A stretch of 64,000 nt of DNA from Parabacteroides sp. Lineage in GTDB: Bacteria; Bacteroidota; Bacteroidia; Bacteroidales; Tannerellaceae. The first letter of the stretch is position 1. Each line of letters starts with the position of its first letter. This document shows positions 43,806 to 53,249 of this stretch, one piece after another. Position numbers and translations under genes: made by a program. Location of the stretch: NCBI GenBank assembly GCA_022775005.1, contig JALFJR010000047.1, positions 20,325-84,324 of the forward strand, in the 5' to 3' direction. Below the pieces are notes generated by a model. It did not search any database. It was not told the DNA's origin and saw nothing but the letters and a program-made list of their open reading frames with translations.

Positions 43806-45497
43806 TTACTTAACCAAAGCCTGGAAGTCAGCGTTATTTGCAAACTTAGCAAACTCCAAGTCGATAGCAGCCTCTTTCGCCATGCTCTTATCCTTAGCGA
43901 TAGCAGCTTTCAAGTTGCTTACTACACCGTTAGCGTCGTTTGTACGAGCAGCAACGATAGCCTTCAAATAAGAAGTTGTAGCGTCAGGATTTGCTACACC
44001 GTTCAAAGTCTGAGAAGCCTTGCTGTAGTCCTTCACCAAGATCTGTGCCAAAGCAGCATTGTTGGTCTTTACAGAACCGAAAGAGTTAGCGGCCTTTGCC
44101 CACTCACCCTGCTCCAAGTAGAGCACGCCTAATGCCTCGCTCAACTCGTTCACGCCAGAAGCGCTACCGAACAACTGCTGTGCCTTTGCCTGATCACCCT
44201 TCGTCAAAGCGATCAAACCTAAGTTCATGTTAGCCTCCGGATTGTTCTTTACAGAGTTGGACTTGTTGAACATTTGCTCTGCCTTGTTCAAATCGCCAGC
44301 CTTGAACGCCATCATACCGATGTTGTTCCAAGTACGGTAGCAATTCGGATAAAGCTCAGAAGCCTTCGTATAGATAGCCATCTTCTCAGCATCGTTGTTA
44401 GTCAATGTAGCGGCATAAAGAATCTCCTCAATATTCAACTCTTTCGGGTTGCTCTTAGCCAAAGAAGAGATCTCCTCGTCAGACTTACCGATGATCTCAA
44501 CGTTAGCTGTCAAGCGAGAACGACGCAACTGCGGCAAGATGGTCTCAGCCAAGTCAGAGTAGATAGCAGAGATGTTCTTGATCTCTTTCTCACGAGTCTC
44601 CGGATCCTGGTACATAGACAACACGCGCAATACCAAATCCTTATCTTGCAAGTTAGACTTAGAAACGAGCTCCTTGAAGCCATCCCAGTCCTGAGCGGTG
44701 TAACGAGCGTCAACCGGAACCTCAACCTTCATCTTCTTCAACTCCTTAGCCAAATACTTAGAGGTGTTGCCCTCACGATGCTCAGCCAAGCCAGTGTTCA
44801 ACTTCACACCACCATCCGGAGAAGCGTAAGCGCTGATCTCGATAGCTACGTTCTGGTTGGGAGCCTCGTCAGCGTTCTTAACCAACTCTTTCCACTCCTT
44901 GATAGCCTCAGAGTTTGTCTCGCTCGCACGCAAGTTAGCTTGGTGGATCAAGAACATGATGTTTGCGTCGTGAGCCTCCTTGATGATACGCTGGAACTTG
45001 TCAGCTGCGATAGCGGCAGTAGCTGTAGCGGCGTCAGCCAACTCAGAAGTAGCGATCACGCCCTCGCCGATCTTCACATCCGGCAATTTAACCACCTTAT
45101 TCTTGATTTTTGCGTCGAAAGTCAGATACAACTCAGACTTCTTCATCTCGGGCTTGTAAGTGAAAGCAGATTTCATCGTTACATTAGCACCAGCTACCTG
45201 CGGGATTACTTGGTTGTTACCCTTTACCTTCTCACCCTGGTAGGTGTAAGCGGTGCCCCAAGCCTCGCCACCTTGATAGCGCAATACCGGAGTTACAGTT
45301 ACAACGGCATTTTTGTTAAACCACTTAGCGGGGAAAGTTGCGTTGATTGTCACGGGCACTTTGCCACCAATTGCCTCCAGCGGCTGCGGCTCCGCCTTAA
45401 TGTACTGTTCTGCCAACGGTTTCAACTTGTTAGAACAAGAAGAAAGCGTCATAATGACTGCCAATACAAAGAATGGCAAGAAAAACTTTTTGTTCAT
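43806..45497 (-). CDS. TPR lipoprotein with OmpA-like domain
   Basis: 563 residues. The lipobox is LSSC with Cys21. The N-terminal 150 residues are a beta-rich domain (VPVTINATFPAKWFNKNAVVTVTPVLRY). Around residues 210-260 VAIEISAYASPDGG followed by LNTGLAEHREGNTSKYL resembles the OmpA peptidoglycan-binding fold. From about residue 360 TPR repeats occur (CYRTWNNIGMMAFKAGDLNKAEQMF, PEANMNLGLIALTKGDQAKAQQLF, ALGVLYLEQGEWAKAANSF). Codon use is strongly biased to preferred codons, which suggests high expression. Likely an envelope scaffold. The 441-residue frame on the other strand is a shadow. Confidence 0.82.
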   Translation of the reverse strand: MNKKFFLPFFVLAVIMTLSSCSNKLKPLAEQYIKAEPQPLEAIGGKVPVTINATFPAKWFNKNAVVTVTPVLRYQGGEAWGTAYTYQGEKVKGNNQVIPQVAGANVTMKSAFTYKPEMKKSELYLTFDAKIKNKVVKLPDVKIGEGVIATSELADAATATAAIAADKFQRIIKEAHDANIMFLIHQANLRASETNSEAIKEWKELVKNADEAPNQNVAIEISAYASPDGGVKLNTGLAEHREGNTSKYLAKELKKMKVEVPVDARYTAQDWDGFKELVSKSNLQDKDLVLRVLSMYQDPETREKEIKNISAIYSDLAETILPQLRRSRLTANVEIIGKSDEEISSLAKSNPKELNIEEILYAATLTNNDAEKMAIYTKASELYPNCYRTWNNIGMMAFKAGDLNKAEQMFNKSNSVKNNPEANMNLGLIALTKGDQAKAQQLFGSASGVNELSEALGVLYLEQGEWAKAANSFGSVKTNNAALAQILVKDYSKASQTLNGVANPDATTSYLKAIVAARTNDANGVVSNLKAAIAKDKSMAKEAAIDLEFAKFANNADFQALVK

Positions 45498-45570
45498 AAT
45501 TTTGATGTAAGTTTAAAATGTTATAATGTTACTATATTCGTTTCAATTGTCTATCAATCCCATTATCGCG

Positions 45571-45578
45571 CAAAACTA
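45571..45578 (-). promoter_or_regulatory. -7 box of the TPR lipoprotein gene
   Basis: CAAAACTA on the plus strand reads TAGTTTTG on the minus strand, 73 bases upstream of the start codon. Confidence 0.45.
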
Positions 45579-45666
45579 CTTATTTTTTTCTTCATGTAGT
45601 GTATCTCAACTCGAAAATATTTAATATTCACGCAAATTAATGCCCTCTGATTATACTAAAAGAAAT

Positions 45667-47919
45667 TTACATGCGTATTTTGAGCGTTTGCGTCTGCGCA
45701 CCGCAACGCACGGTGAGTAGGTAGATCCCTGTTCCCATTGAAGGAAGACGCAGTGTGGAAGTTGCCCCTTGTAGCCATCCTTCTTCAATAATTTGGCCAT
45801 TGATGGCTGTTACTTGATAAGTAGCCTGTTCATGGCCATCGGGCAACCAAACATGATAGACCCCCTTAGTTGTGCCTTGGCAGATGAGAGGTAGCTCTTT
45901 GCTTGATACAATCTCCTCATTCGCCACGCTGCCCCCGTATTGAATGACGGGATCGATGAAAAGCGATGTGCTATAGCCTACGCTTTGCACCTCGGGCGCA
46001 GGTTTCCATTCGTTGGAAATTTTCATCCAAGTGGTGTTTCGAGTGCTTACCCCTTCGGGAAGACTATAAGCGGAAAAATAGGCACCGTTCGGTTGTACAA
46101 ACTGATAACCGACATAAAACATGCCATTCACTGTTATAGGCTGACTAAATGGGATGAATGTTTCTTGTGAACGGTTGAGCGGTTTGGTACTTTCTTGAAA
46201 CTCCTGGTTGGTGAGTGCCAAGTTTGTGTAAGAGGGTTTAAAACGCTCTTTATGTAATAGGGTAGTAGGTTTAGTATCACCTGCATAGACAACAATCTCT
46301 ACCTCCATGTTCGCATAGGCACTTCCGCAAGAGGGAGTCACGATGTAGGCTCCATGCAGTGTAGCCGCACCGTTGCTTTGATAGACCTCTGCGCAGGCCT
46401 CTATACCTAACGGATTATTTCCGAACAAGGGTGTCTCTTCACTTTTCTCATAGTAGGCGGCCTCCGCCTCTTCTTGGTGACCTGATACGGCCACATTGCT
46501 TAATCGAAAAGCGGGAGCAGCCGCATAGGGATCTAATCCTTCGCACCTTTGTTGCCCATTGGCTTGTGGGTTCAACCAATGACTGAGTTGATGTTCAGGT
46601 TCAGTTTTGGTGTTCCATGTGGCAGCAAGACGGTAGTAATAATCATTTTTCGGATTGCTTGCCGTAGAGTTACCTCCCGTGAGCGCACCGATTACCTCCC
46701 CGTGCGCATTAAAAAGCGGACTTCCGGAGGAGCCGGCGTTGGTATAACCTATTTGCCAGTCGGATACGTGCCAATGGGCCTTGCCGTAAAATTTTATTTC
46801 AGAAATATCAAAAGTGGCTGGCTCCACTTGATCCGTCAAGCAAAAACGTTTGACAGTATAGTTGGGATGATGCAACCCCGTGAAAGGCCCCTTGCCCCCT
46901 TGTTCCGTGATGTTCCAACCGGCATAGTAGGGTTGGTAATAGACAGGGGGCGTCTCCAACAGTTCCAACAAAGCCATGTCGCCCTCCTCATCCACAGCCC
47001 GGTAATGGGCAGAGGCGGTACTCAGCTCTTCTGTGCCTCGCATGAGCGTGCCACAGAAAGGACTCTCGAATTGGTAAAAACAGACAATGCGTCCTGCCAC
47101 AGCTTCGTAGTCAGGATTCTTGACTTGAAACAGGTTGTTCAAGCAATGGGAAGCCGTTAAAAAGTAGGGACGACCATCTTGTGCTGTGTTGTTCAGCAAA
47201 ACACCGGTGCATCCTGTGGTACCGTCGATGATCAACAGAACGACACTTCGACGTAGTTGATCCAACTGCTCATCGCTGTCTTGGTAACAGATCACGGCCG
47301 GTGACGTACTGTTGGAGGAGGTATTGTCGTTCGGTTCCAAGCCACGCAGGCTCCGATAGCCATGATTTACTTCTCCCACGCAGAGTTTGCCCCGGAAAGC
47401 CGCTGAAGCGGGCTCTTGGTATTCGATGATCAAGCTGTCACCCTCAATGGGAGCGACAGGGAGTAGCCCCAGCTCGGAGTTGTTGAGGTGGTTGAATGCC
47501 CCTAACACCTGGCTCTGGTCGGCGTTGTAGAGGAAGAGTTGCGCCCCCTCCGGCAACTCATATTCGCTAAATAAGACGTTTAGCGACAAGGCTCCAGCAG
47601 AGTGGATGCCCAAACGCCAAACCTTTGTGCCTTCCGCCGTCGTGAAATGCACACCGGAGTTATCAGGTGTATAATCGGTCATAAACTTATAGGCGAAATG
47701 AAAGCCGTTGCGCAGGTCAGTCTGCTCTAAGGAGTCTATACGGAGTTGCTCTTGCAGGTCGAAGGCAGGCAAGGTCTCAAACAGCTGGGCGTTAGCCGCA
47801 GCACTGCGTAAAACGGACAAGGGAAGGGGATGCCCTCCATGACTGACTTGGGCAACAAGGGGCATAGCCACGAATATGCCAACTGCCCATAGGATATTTC
47901 TAATTGATAATCGTTTCAT
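45667..47919 (-). CDS. Secreted trypsin-like serine endopeptidase with type IX-like C-terminus
   Basis: 750 residues. Signal peptide MKRLSIRNILWAVGIFVAMPLVAQ, an N-terminal prodomain (about 25-210) and a chymotrypsin-fold protease (about 210-450): TGCTGVLLNN, FLTASHC (catalytic His), GDMALLEL (Asp) and AGSSGSPLF (Ser). This arrangement, with several paired cysteines, resembles the lysyl endopeptidase-type proteases of Bacteroidetes. A beta-rich domain follows, and the C-terminus (MGTGIYLLTVRCGAQTQTLKIRM) is like a type IX secretion sorting domain. The cleavage specificity is not predictable. A -7 box lies 43 bases upstream. Confidence 0.87.
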   Translation of the reverse strand: MKRLSIRNILWAVGIFVAMPLVAQVSHGGHPLPLSVLRSAAANAQLFETLPAFDLQEQLRIDSLEQTDLRNGFHFAYKFMTDYTPDNSGVHFTTAEGTKVWRLGIHSAGALSLNVLFSEYELPEGAQLFLYNADQSQVLGAFNHLNNSELGLLPVAPIEGDSLIIEYQEPASAAFRGKLCVGEVNHGYRSLRGLEPNDNTSSNSTSPAVICYQDSDEQLDQLRRSVVLLIIDGTTGCTGVLLNNTAQDGRPYFLTASHCLNNLFQVKNPDYEAVAGRIVCFYQFESPFCGTLMRGTEELSTASAHYRAVDEEGDMALLELLETPPVYYQPYYAGWNITEQGGKGPFTGLHHPNYTVKRFCLTDQVEPATFDISEIKFYGKAHWHVSDWQIGYTNAGSSGSPLFNAHGEVIGALTGGNSTASNPKNDYYYRLAATWNTKTEPEHQLSHWLNPQANGQQRCEGLDPYAAAPAFRLSNVAVSGHQEEAEAAYYEKSEETPLFGNNPLGIEACAEVYQSNGAATLHGAYIVTPSCGSAYANMEVEIVVYAGDTKPTTLLHKERFKPSYTNLALTNQEFQESTKPLNRSQETFIPFSQPITVNGMFYVGYQFVQPNGAYFSAYSLPEGVSTRNTTWMKISNEWKPAPEVQSVGYSTSLFIDPVIQYGGSVANEEIVSSKELPLICQGTTKGVYHVWLPDGHEQATYQVTAINGQIIEEGWLQGATSTLRLPSMGTGIYLLTVRCGAQTQTLKIRM

Positions 47920-47962
47920 AACGCCAAAAATAGTTATTTTGTGGACGTATCTTTATGAGCGG

Positions 47963-47970
47963 CAAAGATA
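47963..47970 (-). promoter_or_regulatory. -7 box of the protease gene
   Basis: CAAAGATA on the plus strand reads TATCTTTG on the minus strand. Confidence 0.5.
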
Positions 47971-48002
47971 GCTGAAGTTTTAATGTAATAGGGATTGTTT
48001 TT

Positions 48003-49832
48003 ATGAGTAACCCGGTAAAAAATAAGAAAACAGGTAGGTCTGCAAGCACTATGTGGCGAGTCAGATTGCTTTTGGTGTGGTTTTGTGGGTTAACCTTTTC
48101 CGCCTACGCATGGGATTTTGCGGAGCATCGGAAGATTGGCGATCGAGCCATGATCCTGATGCCGGAGCGCTTAGTGGCAGCAGGCATTTTCCCTGATGAG
48201 ACAACTTTTTATGCACTGTTAGATTCAGTGTTGGATGTGCAGCTGAGTGAGGATAGCTTGTCGTTCGTGCTCAATGAATTGTCGCAAGCGCCTAACCGAG
48301 TTACTTATGGCACGCTTTGTGGATTGGCGGGCGATCATGTGTCTAATCTCCTGCTGTTGGAGACCGGTTTGCAGGCGCATTATTCCAAGACCAACCGCAC
48401 CCTGCTGTTGGAGGTGGATGCCATGCAGCATTTCCTGACAGGAGCCAACAGCGTGGAACTTCTGAAAGTGAATTTGGCGTACGGGGTGATGGCGATTAAG
48501 GACCTCTCCCATTTCTACAGTTATGGTGATGACTTGAATGATCATTTGCGCAAGATTGACACGGAGTTGATCCGGGCGTTGGCTTCTCCGGCCCATGTAA
48601 ATGACACGTTTGCCAAATTAGATCGCCTCCTTTCGATGAGCAAATATTTCTGCATCCATATCTTTGCCACCTATTTGGCGGAGGAGGCCGGCAAGGCACA
48701 CTTGGTTGGCGATGCGTATTCGGCGAGCGACTACCTATTTTATGCGATGCTGTATGAGGCGTTTGCCGAACATTTCTTGCAAGACTCTTTTGCCTCCGGC
48801 CACCAGATGGTGCGCCGTGGGTTTGGAGCCTCCGCCGTTTCCAACAACAAGGCACTGCACGATTTCTACAATACCGTCCCTGTTCAGACCGCGAATTTGA
48901 AAGGCGAGACTTGGGCCTCGTTTGGCGATAAGCGCTTGAACCAAAACATGGAGGAGTATGTGGGTAAGGAGAGCTATACGGAGATTCGGGTGACGGATCC
49001 CAATCCCTATAAATTGCCCAAAGGAGATAAGTACGAGCGGGAGACACGGGTGTTCTACCAAGTGGTGAATGCTACCTGTCAATCGCTTCTGGAGGTTTGG
49101 CAAGCGTATGGCAAGGCTGTGCAAGGAGAGGCAATGAATGTGTTAACGCAGTTGCCGGAGAAGCGTGCGGATTGGCCTGCTTTCGTGTATGCGCATTATC
49201 CCGTCGTGCGAGACTTCCCGCTCCCTTTCGGGACGAAACTGATCGAAGTACCTTTGGATAGTGTCGCTCTGGATCGGCAAAAGGAGCTGCAGCTGATCGT
49301 ACAAGAGCCCTTCACCCGCAATTTTATCCGCTCGCGAGTGGCCAACTCCTTCTCTTTCACCGTTACGGATGGAACGAACACCAAGACAGCTTTGGGGGCA
49401 GGCATCGGCGGTCGTTTGAGTTTGAGTATGTTCAACTGGCATCGCTTTGGCCGTGCCAATGCCATGTCTGCCCGTAAGGGAGATGTGATTCATTGGCTTT
49501 ATCCTATGATTTCTGGGAATTACTTCTGGGGCGATGCAGAGCAGGGACGTCCGGATAGCTGGGATGTGAAGGCTGGTGCGGCTTACAATCTCGATCTTTT
49601 TGTTTCGCCTCGTCGTTTCTTGGGTTTGTATGCTTACATGGAGATGGGTGTGGATCGGCGTAGCCAAGAGACCCGCTTCGTGGCGGCTCCTGCGATGGGT
49701 GTGCAGTTGGGCTCTTTGTTGGGTTTACACACCTTCAATATGCCGGGTTGGCTGCGCATTCCGTTCAGCCTCTTGCTGCCGTTGAAGTTTGCCATCACCT
49801 GCAATAAGGTAAAGGGAAGACCGGTGGAATAG
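48003..49832 (+). CDS. Exported zinc phospholipase C/P1 nuclease-superfamily protein with C-terminal barrel-like domain
   Basis: 609 residues. A signal peptide (WRVRLLLVWFCGLTFSAYA) would be cut before W37, leaving W-D-F-A-E-H. In the zinc phospholipase C and S1/P1 nuclease families an N-terminal Trp and, in P1 nuclease, a His five residues later bind zinc. The internal pattern H257-x3-D261-x5-H267 (AEHFLQDSFASGH) has the same spacing as the catalytic H-D-H set of both families, and H286 (ALHDFY) fits the next ligand. The last 200 residues alternate hydrophobic and polar strands and resemble an outer-membrane barrel. The substrate is unknown. A second start at 48051 is possible. I do not recognise the family by name. 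Confidence 0.65.
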   Translation: MSNPVKNKKTGRSASTMWRVRLLLVWFCGLTFSAYAWDFAEHRKIGDRAMILMPERLVAAGIFPDETTFYALLDSVLDVQLSEDSLSFVLNELSQAPNRVTYGTLCGLAGDHVSNLLLLETGLQAHYSKTNRTLLLEVDAMQHFLTGANSVELLKVNLAYGVMAIKDLSHFYSYGDDLNDHLRKIDTELIRALASPAHVNDTFAKLDRLLSMSKYFCIHIFATYLAEEAGKAHLVGDAYSASDYLFYAMLYEAFAEHFLQDSFASGHQMVRRGFGASAVSNNKALHDFYNTVPVQTANLKGETWASFGDKRLNQNMEEYVGKESYTEIRVTDPNPYKLPKGDKYERETRVFYQVVNATCQSLLEVWQAYGKAVQGEAMNVLTQLPEKRADWPAFVYAHYPVVRDFPLPFGTKLIEVPLDSVALDRQKELQLIVQEPFTRNFIRSRVANSFSFTVTDGTNTKTALGAGIGGRLSLSMFNWHRFGRANAMSARKGDVIHWLYPMISGNYFWGDAEQGRPDSWDVKAGAAYNLDLFVSPRRFLGLYAYMEMGVDRRSQETRFVAAPAMGVQLGSLLGLHTFNMPGWLRIPFSLLLPLKFAITCNKVKGRPVE

Positions 49833-49874
49833 CTAAGCACCTACGAAATTGATATTTTATTCTGATTTACGGAG

Positions 49875-49918
49875 GACGGGCAACCAACTATCAGCTTTTT
49901 TCGCTAAGTTTGCCCGTC
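49875..49918 (+). promoter_or_regulatory. Fumarase promoter region with 9-bp inverted repeat
   Basis: TAAGTTTG at 49905-49912 is a -7 box, 57 bases before the ATG. GACGGGCAA (49875-49883) and TTGCCCGTC (49910-49918) are exact reverse complements, the right arm overlapping the -7 box: either a terminator for the upstream gene or an operator. Confidence 0.5.
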
Positions 49919-49969
49919 TGAAAGATATACTAATACATATAATAATATTATAAACTAATTTCATCTGTT

Positions 49970-51598
49970 ATGGCAACACCTCCGTTTCACTATGAGCCGA
50001 TGTTCCAGAAAGGACCGGATCAGACAGAGTATTATTTGTTGACAAAAGACTATGTTTCCGTCTCTGAGTTTGAGGGGAAACCGATATTGAAGATCGCCAA
50101 GGAGGGCTTGACCGTCATGGCGAATGCCGCTTTCCGCGATGTTTCGTTCATGTTGCGTCGTTCTCACAACGAGCAGGTGGCGAAGATCCTCCGCGATCCC
50201 GAGGCAAGTGATAATGATAAGTATGTAGCATTGACCTTCTTGCGCAATGCCGAGGTTTCTGTGAAGGGTAAGCTGCCCATCTGCCAAGATACGGGTACGG
50301 CTATTATCCACGGTGAGAAGGGCCAGCAGGTTTGGACCGGTTACTGCGATGAGGAGGCACTCTCTGAGGGTGTTTACAAGACCTATACCGAGGAGAACTT
50401 GCGCTATTCACAGAACGCTCCCCTCAACATGTATGACGAGGTCAACACGAAGTGCAACTTGCCGGCTCAGATCGACATCGAGGCTACTGAAGGCATGGAG
50501 TATGAGTTCCTTTGCGTGACAAAGGGTGGTGGTTCTGCCAACAAGACCTATCTCTATCAAGAGACAAAGGCCGTGTTGAACCCGAACACCTTGGTGCCCT
50601 TCTTGGTAGAGAAGATGAAGACCCTGGGTACAGCCGCTTGTCCTCCCTATCACATTGCGTTCGTGATTGGTGGAACCTCTGCGGAGAAGAACCTCTTGAC
50701 CGTAAAGTTGGCCTCTACGCACTACTATGACGAGTTGCCGACGACGGGTAACGAGTATGGCCGTGCATTCCGCGACGTAGAGTTGGAGAAGCAGGTACTG
50801 GAGGAGGCCTATAAGATTGGTTTGGGCGCACAGTTTGGTGGTAAGTACATGGCACACGACGTACGCATTGTCCGCTTGCCTCGCCACGGTGCCTCTTGCC
50901 CGATTGGTTTGGGCGTAAGCTGCTCCGCAGACCGTAACATCAAGTGTAAGATCAATAAGGAAGGTATCTGGATCGAGAAGCTCGACTCCAATCCCGCAGA
51001 GTTGATTCCGGAGGAGTTGCGTCAGGCCGGTGAGGGTGACGCAGTGAAGATCGACTTGAACCAGCCTATGGCTGACGTTTTGAAGATCCTCGACAAGTAT
51101 CCGGTGGCAACCCGCCTCTCTTTGAACGGTACGATCATCGTAGGTCGTGACATTGCGCATGCGAAACTGAAAGAGCGTCTGGATCGAGGTGAGGAGCTTC
51201 CGCAATACATCAAGGATCACCCCATCTATTATGCAGGTCCGGCGAAGACTCCGGCAGGCATGGCTTGTGGTTCCATGGGTCCAACAACCGCTGGTCGTAT
51301 GGATCCCTACGTGGATCTCTTCCAGAGCCACGGTGGTAGCATGATCATGTTGGCGAAGGGTAATCGTAGCCAGCAGGTAACGGATGCTTGTAAGAAGCAT
51401 GGTGGTTTCTACTTAGGCTCTATCGGTGGTCCGGCTGCGATCTTGGCACAGAACAACATCAAGAGCATCGAGTGCGTTGAGTATCCGGAGTTGGGTATGG
51501 AGGCCATCTGGAAGATCGAGGTAGTTGACTTCCCCGCATTCATCTTGGTAGATAACAAGGGCAATGATTTCTTCAAGCAATTGAAGCCCCGTTGCTAA
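49970..51598 (+). CDS. fumA: Class I (iron-sulfur) fumarate hydratase
   Basis: 542 residues, the size of the two-domain single-chain class I fumarase. Cluster and active-site regions are [17 protein letters not shown] (first cysteine), [53 protein letters not shown] and [27 protein letters not shown]. It interconverts fumarate and malate and is oxygen sensitive, which suits an anaerobe. Codon bias suggests high expression. Symbol follows the E. coli A/B paralogues. It is single, with a palindrome array after the stop. Confidence 0.94.
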   Translation: MATPPFHYEPMFQKGPDQTEYYLLTKDYVSVSEFEGKPILKIAKEGLTVMANAAFRDVSFMLRRSHNEQVAKILRDPEASDNDKYVALTFLRNAEVSVKGKLPICQDTGTAIIHGEKGQQVWTGYCDEEALSEGVYKTYTEENLRYSQNAPLNMYDEVNTKCNLPAQIDIEATEGMEYEFLCVTKGGGSANKTYLYQETKAVLNPNTLVPFLVEKMKTLGTAACPPYHIAFVIGGTSAEKNLLTVKLASTHYYDELPTTGNEYGRAFRDVELEKQVLEEAYKIGLGAQFGGKYMAHDVRIVRLPRHGASCPIGLGVSCSADRNIKCKINKEGIWIEKLDSNPAELIPEELRQAGEGDAVKIDLNQPMADVLKILDKYPVATRLSLNGTIIVGRDIAHAKLKERLDRGEELPQYIKDHPIYYAGPAKTPAGMACGSMGPTTAGRMDPYVDLFQSHGGSMIMLAKGNRSQQVTDACKKHGGFYLGSIGGPAAILAQNNIKSIECVEYPELGMEAIWKIEVVDFPAFILVDNKGNDFFKQLKPRC

Positions 51599-51654
51599 TC
51601 ATTGCAAAGGGTCAAGTGTTCAAGAAATAGTGAACCACTAAGGCCTTTTTGAGC

Positions 51655-51736
51655 CGTAAGCTTACGATTTTTCAAGCCGCAAGCTTACGGTTATCTATAC
51701 TCGTAAGCTTGCGGTTTAACAAGTGATAAGCTTACG
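51655..51736. repeat. Array of four phased HindIII-centred palindromes
   Basis: CGTAAGCTTACG (51655-51666), CGCAAGCTTACG (51678-51689), CGTAAGCTTGCG (51702-51713) and GATAAGCTTACG (51725-51736). Centres lie 23, 24 and 23 bases apart. Copies 2 and 3 are reverse complements of each other over 13 bases, and 1 and 4 over 10, so the array can also form one nested hairpin. It sits between the converging fumarase and YqaA genes. Confidence 0.85.
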
Positions 51737-51795
51737 AGTATATTTATTGATAATAAGATAGTTATAAAATCGATTCCAGTAAATATCGGGAGGAG

Positions 51796-52239
51796 TTATT
51801 GAGCCACCATATAGACAAACTCCATCCAAATCCAATAGCGGATGGCCTTGCCGATGAACATGGAGATGGCGACTATGTAAATATTCGCACGTAAGAAGCC
51901 GAGGGCTACGGCAATGAAATCGCCAATGCCGGGGAGGAAGACGAAGAAGCCCATCCATGAGCCTTTACCTTGGATCCAGTTTTGTACCTTCTGCAATTTC
52001 ACGGGATCCAGTTTCAGGTACTTCTCGATCCATTCCATTTTGCCTAACATCCCTAACCAATAACAGCTCATGCCACCTAAGAAGTTGCCCAAGGTAGCTG
52101 CGATCATGCAGGGCCAATAGGAAGCTCCAGCCAATAGCACACCCGTCAATACGACCTCGCTGCTAAATGGTAATACCGTAGCGGCCAAGAAAGAGGCGAT
52201 GAAGACACCGATGAATCCGTAAGCGATCAGAAATTCCAT
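51796..52239 (-). CDS. YqaA/DedA (VTT domain) family membrane protein
   Basis: 147 residues: MEFLIAYGFIGVFIASFLAATVLPFSSEVVL, then TLGNFLGGMSCYWLGM, GFFVFLPGIGDFIAVALGFLRANI. The G-(N/D)-x-x-G motif and the later F-x-P-x-x-G-D segment are those of the YqaA branch of the VTT (formerly SNARE-associated) family, which includes lipid scramblase-like DedA proteins. Shorter than DedA proper. Last in the leftward six-gene run; its start overlaps the preceding gene by 13 bases. Confidence 0.82.
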   Translation of the reverse strand: MEFLIAYGFIGVFIASFLAATVLPFSSEVVLTGVLLAGASYWPCMIAATLGNFLGGMSCYWLGMLGKMEWIEKYLKLDPVKLQKVQNWIQGKGSWMGFFVFLPGIGDFIAVALGFLRANIYIVAISMFIGKAIRYWIWMEFVYMVAQ

Positions 52240-53237
52240 AAACGAATGATCAAAAGGCTAATAAACAACAATAGGGCTATATGAAATAACCCAAAGATAT
52301 ACTTCCCTCGTTTGACCGTAAAGAAGTGTGCGGTCAAGATCGCTGCTGGTACGCAGCCTATGGCCAAAAACTCCTCCGAAGATTGCTCGTAGAGGAAGAA
52401 CTGTCCGAACGACCAAGTTAACAACATGATTAAGAAAGACAGGAATTGGCGGGTTCGCAAGTTATCTTCATATTCATGGGTCAGGATATTCAAGGAGGCA
52501 ATGACCGACAAGCAGGCGATCAGTATGATCTGGAACCAGTCGATCAAATCTATACCAACCATAGTCAATAGCCGCATCTTGAACAGGGTAGTAAAGGGTA
52601 GAGTAAGGGGTGTGAAATCATGCGCATACACACACCATCCTAGTACAAACCAATAGACGGTGCTAATCCCGACCAGGGAGGCGCAGATCGTGCGTAAGGT
52701 TAGACATCGGAAGTTATACATGCCTAACCAAAACAGTGGCAAAAACCATAAGATATAGACCCAAAGCAGACTGCCGATACCTATCAATAAGGCTGCATTG
52801 AAGGCTTTCTCTACGGAATAGGGATCGTGATAGGCGGTAAAGAGCTGATAAAGTGCCAAGATGAGGCAAAAGACACCCACTGAGCTTGCTTTCAAGGGAA
52901 AGAAATCGGGGTTGGTACTAATAAAGAGCGCATAAAATAGGAAAGGAAGATAACTTTTCTCTCGTATCAGCATCAACGCATAATTGGCTCGATGCACGAA
53001 AAAAGCACCTCCTAACATCAGCAGAAGTCCGATGAGATAGGTCCCTGATTTACTGGGCATCCGTGCACAGAGAGCATTCCAAAGTGGGGGAGCTGTTACC
53101 TCCCCATAAACAGGATATCCGGCAGAGGTGAAATAGCCCAATAACCAACAAAAGAGGCAGGCGACAAACATGTAGCTGTAAGTCGCCTTTGTGCTAATTT
53201 GATAGCGTTGCCTATAATAGGATGCCGATCTACTCAT
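52227..53237 (-). CDS. Multi-pass membrane protein, unrecognised
   Basis: 336 residues with about ten hydrophobic helices (MFVACLFCWLLGYFTSAG, YLIGLLLMLGGAFFVH, GVFCLILALYQLFTAYH, LLIGIGSLLWVYILWFLPLFWLGMYNFR, ASLVGISTVYWFVLGWCVYAH, IILIACLSVIASLNILT, FGLFHIALLLFISLLIIRLW). An aromatic-rich loop GMYNFRCLTLRTI lies in the middle. It resembles the DUF6427-type membrane proteins of Bacteroidetes, but I am not certain. It is 12 bases after purD and overlaps yqaA by 13, so it is translated as part of the same message. Confidence 0.6.
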   Translation of the reverse strand: MSRSASYYRQRYQISTKATYSYMFVACLFCWLLGYFTSAGYPVYGEVTAPPLWNALCARMPSKSGTYLIGLLLMLGGAFFVHRANYALMLIREKSYLPFLFYALFISTNPDFFPLKASSVGVFCLILALYQLFTAYHDPYSVEKAFNAALLIGIGSLLWVYILWFLPLFWLGMYNFRCLTLRTICASLVGISTVYWFVLGWCVYAHDFTPLTLPFTTLFKMRLLTMVGIDLIDWFQIILIACLSVIASLNILTHEYEDNLRTRQFLSFLIMLLTWSFGQFFLYEQSSEEFLAIGCVPAAILTAHFFTVKRGKYIFGLFHIALLLFISLLIIRLWNF

Positions 53238-53249
53238 ACGTATAGTCGC

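Noticed and set aside
44274-45599. 441-residue plus-strand ORF
   Set aside because: It lies wholly opposite the TPR lipoprotein, which has a lipobox, TPR repeats and biased codons. The Leu/Arg/Ser-rich translation is typical of a shadow frame.
50408-51400. 330-residue minus-strand ORF
   Set aside because: Antisense to class I fumarase; no signal, domain or promoter.
51655-51736. CRISPR-like array
   Set aside because: The units are 12-base palindromes with 11-12-base AT-rich linkers, far too short for repeats and spacers, and no cas genes are near.
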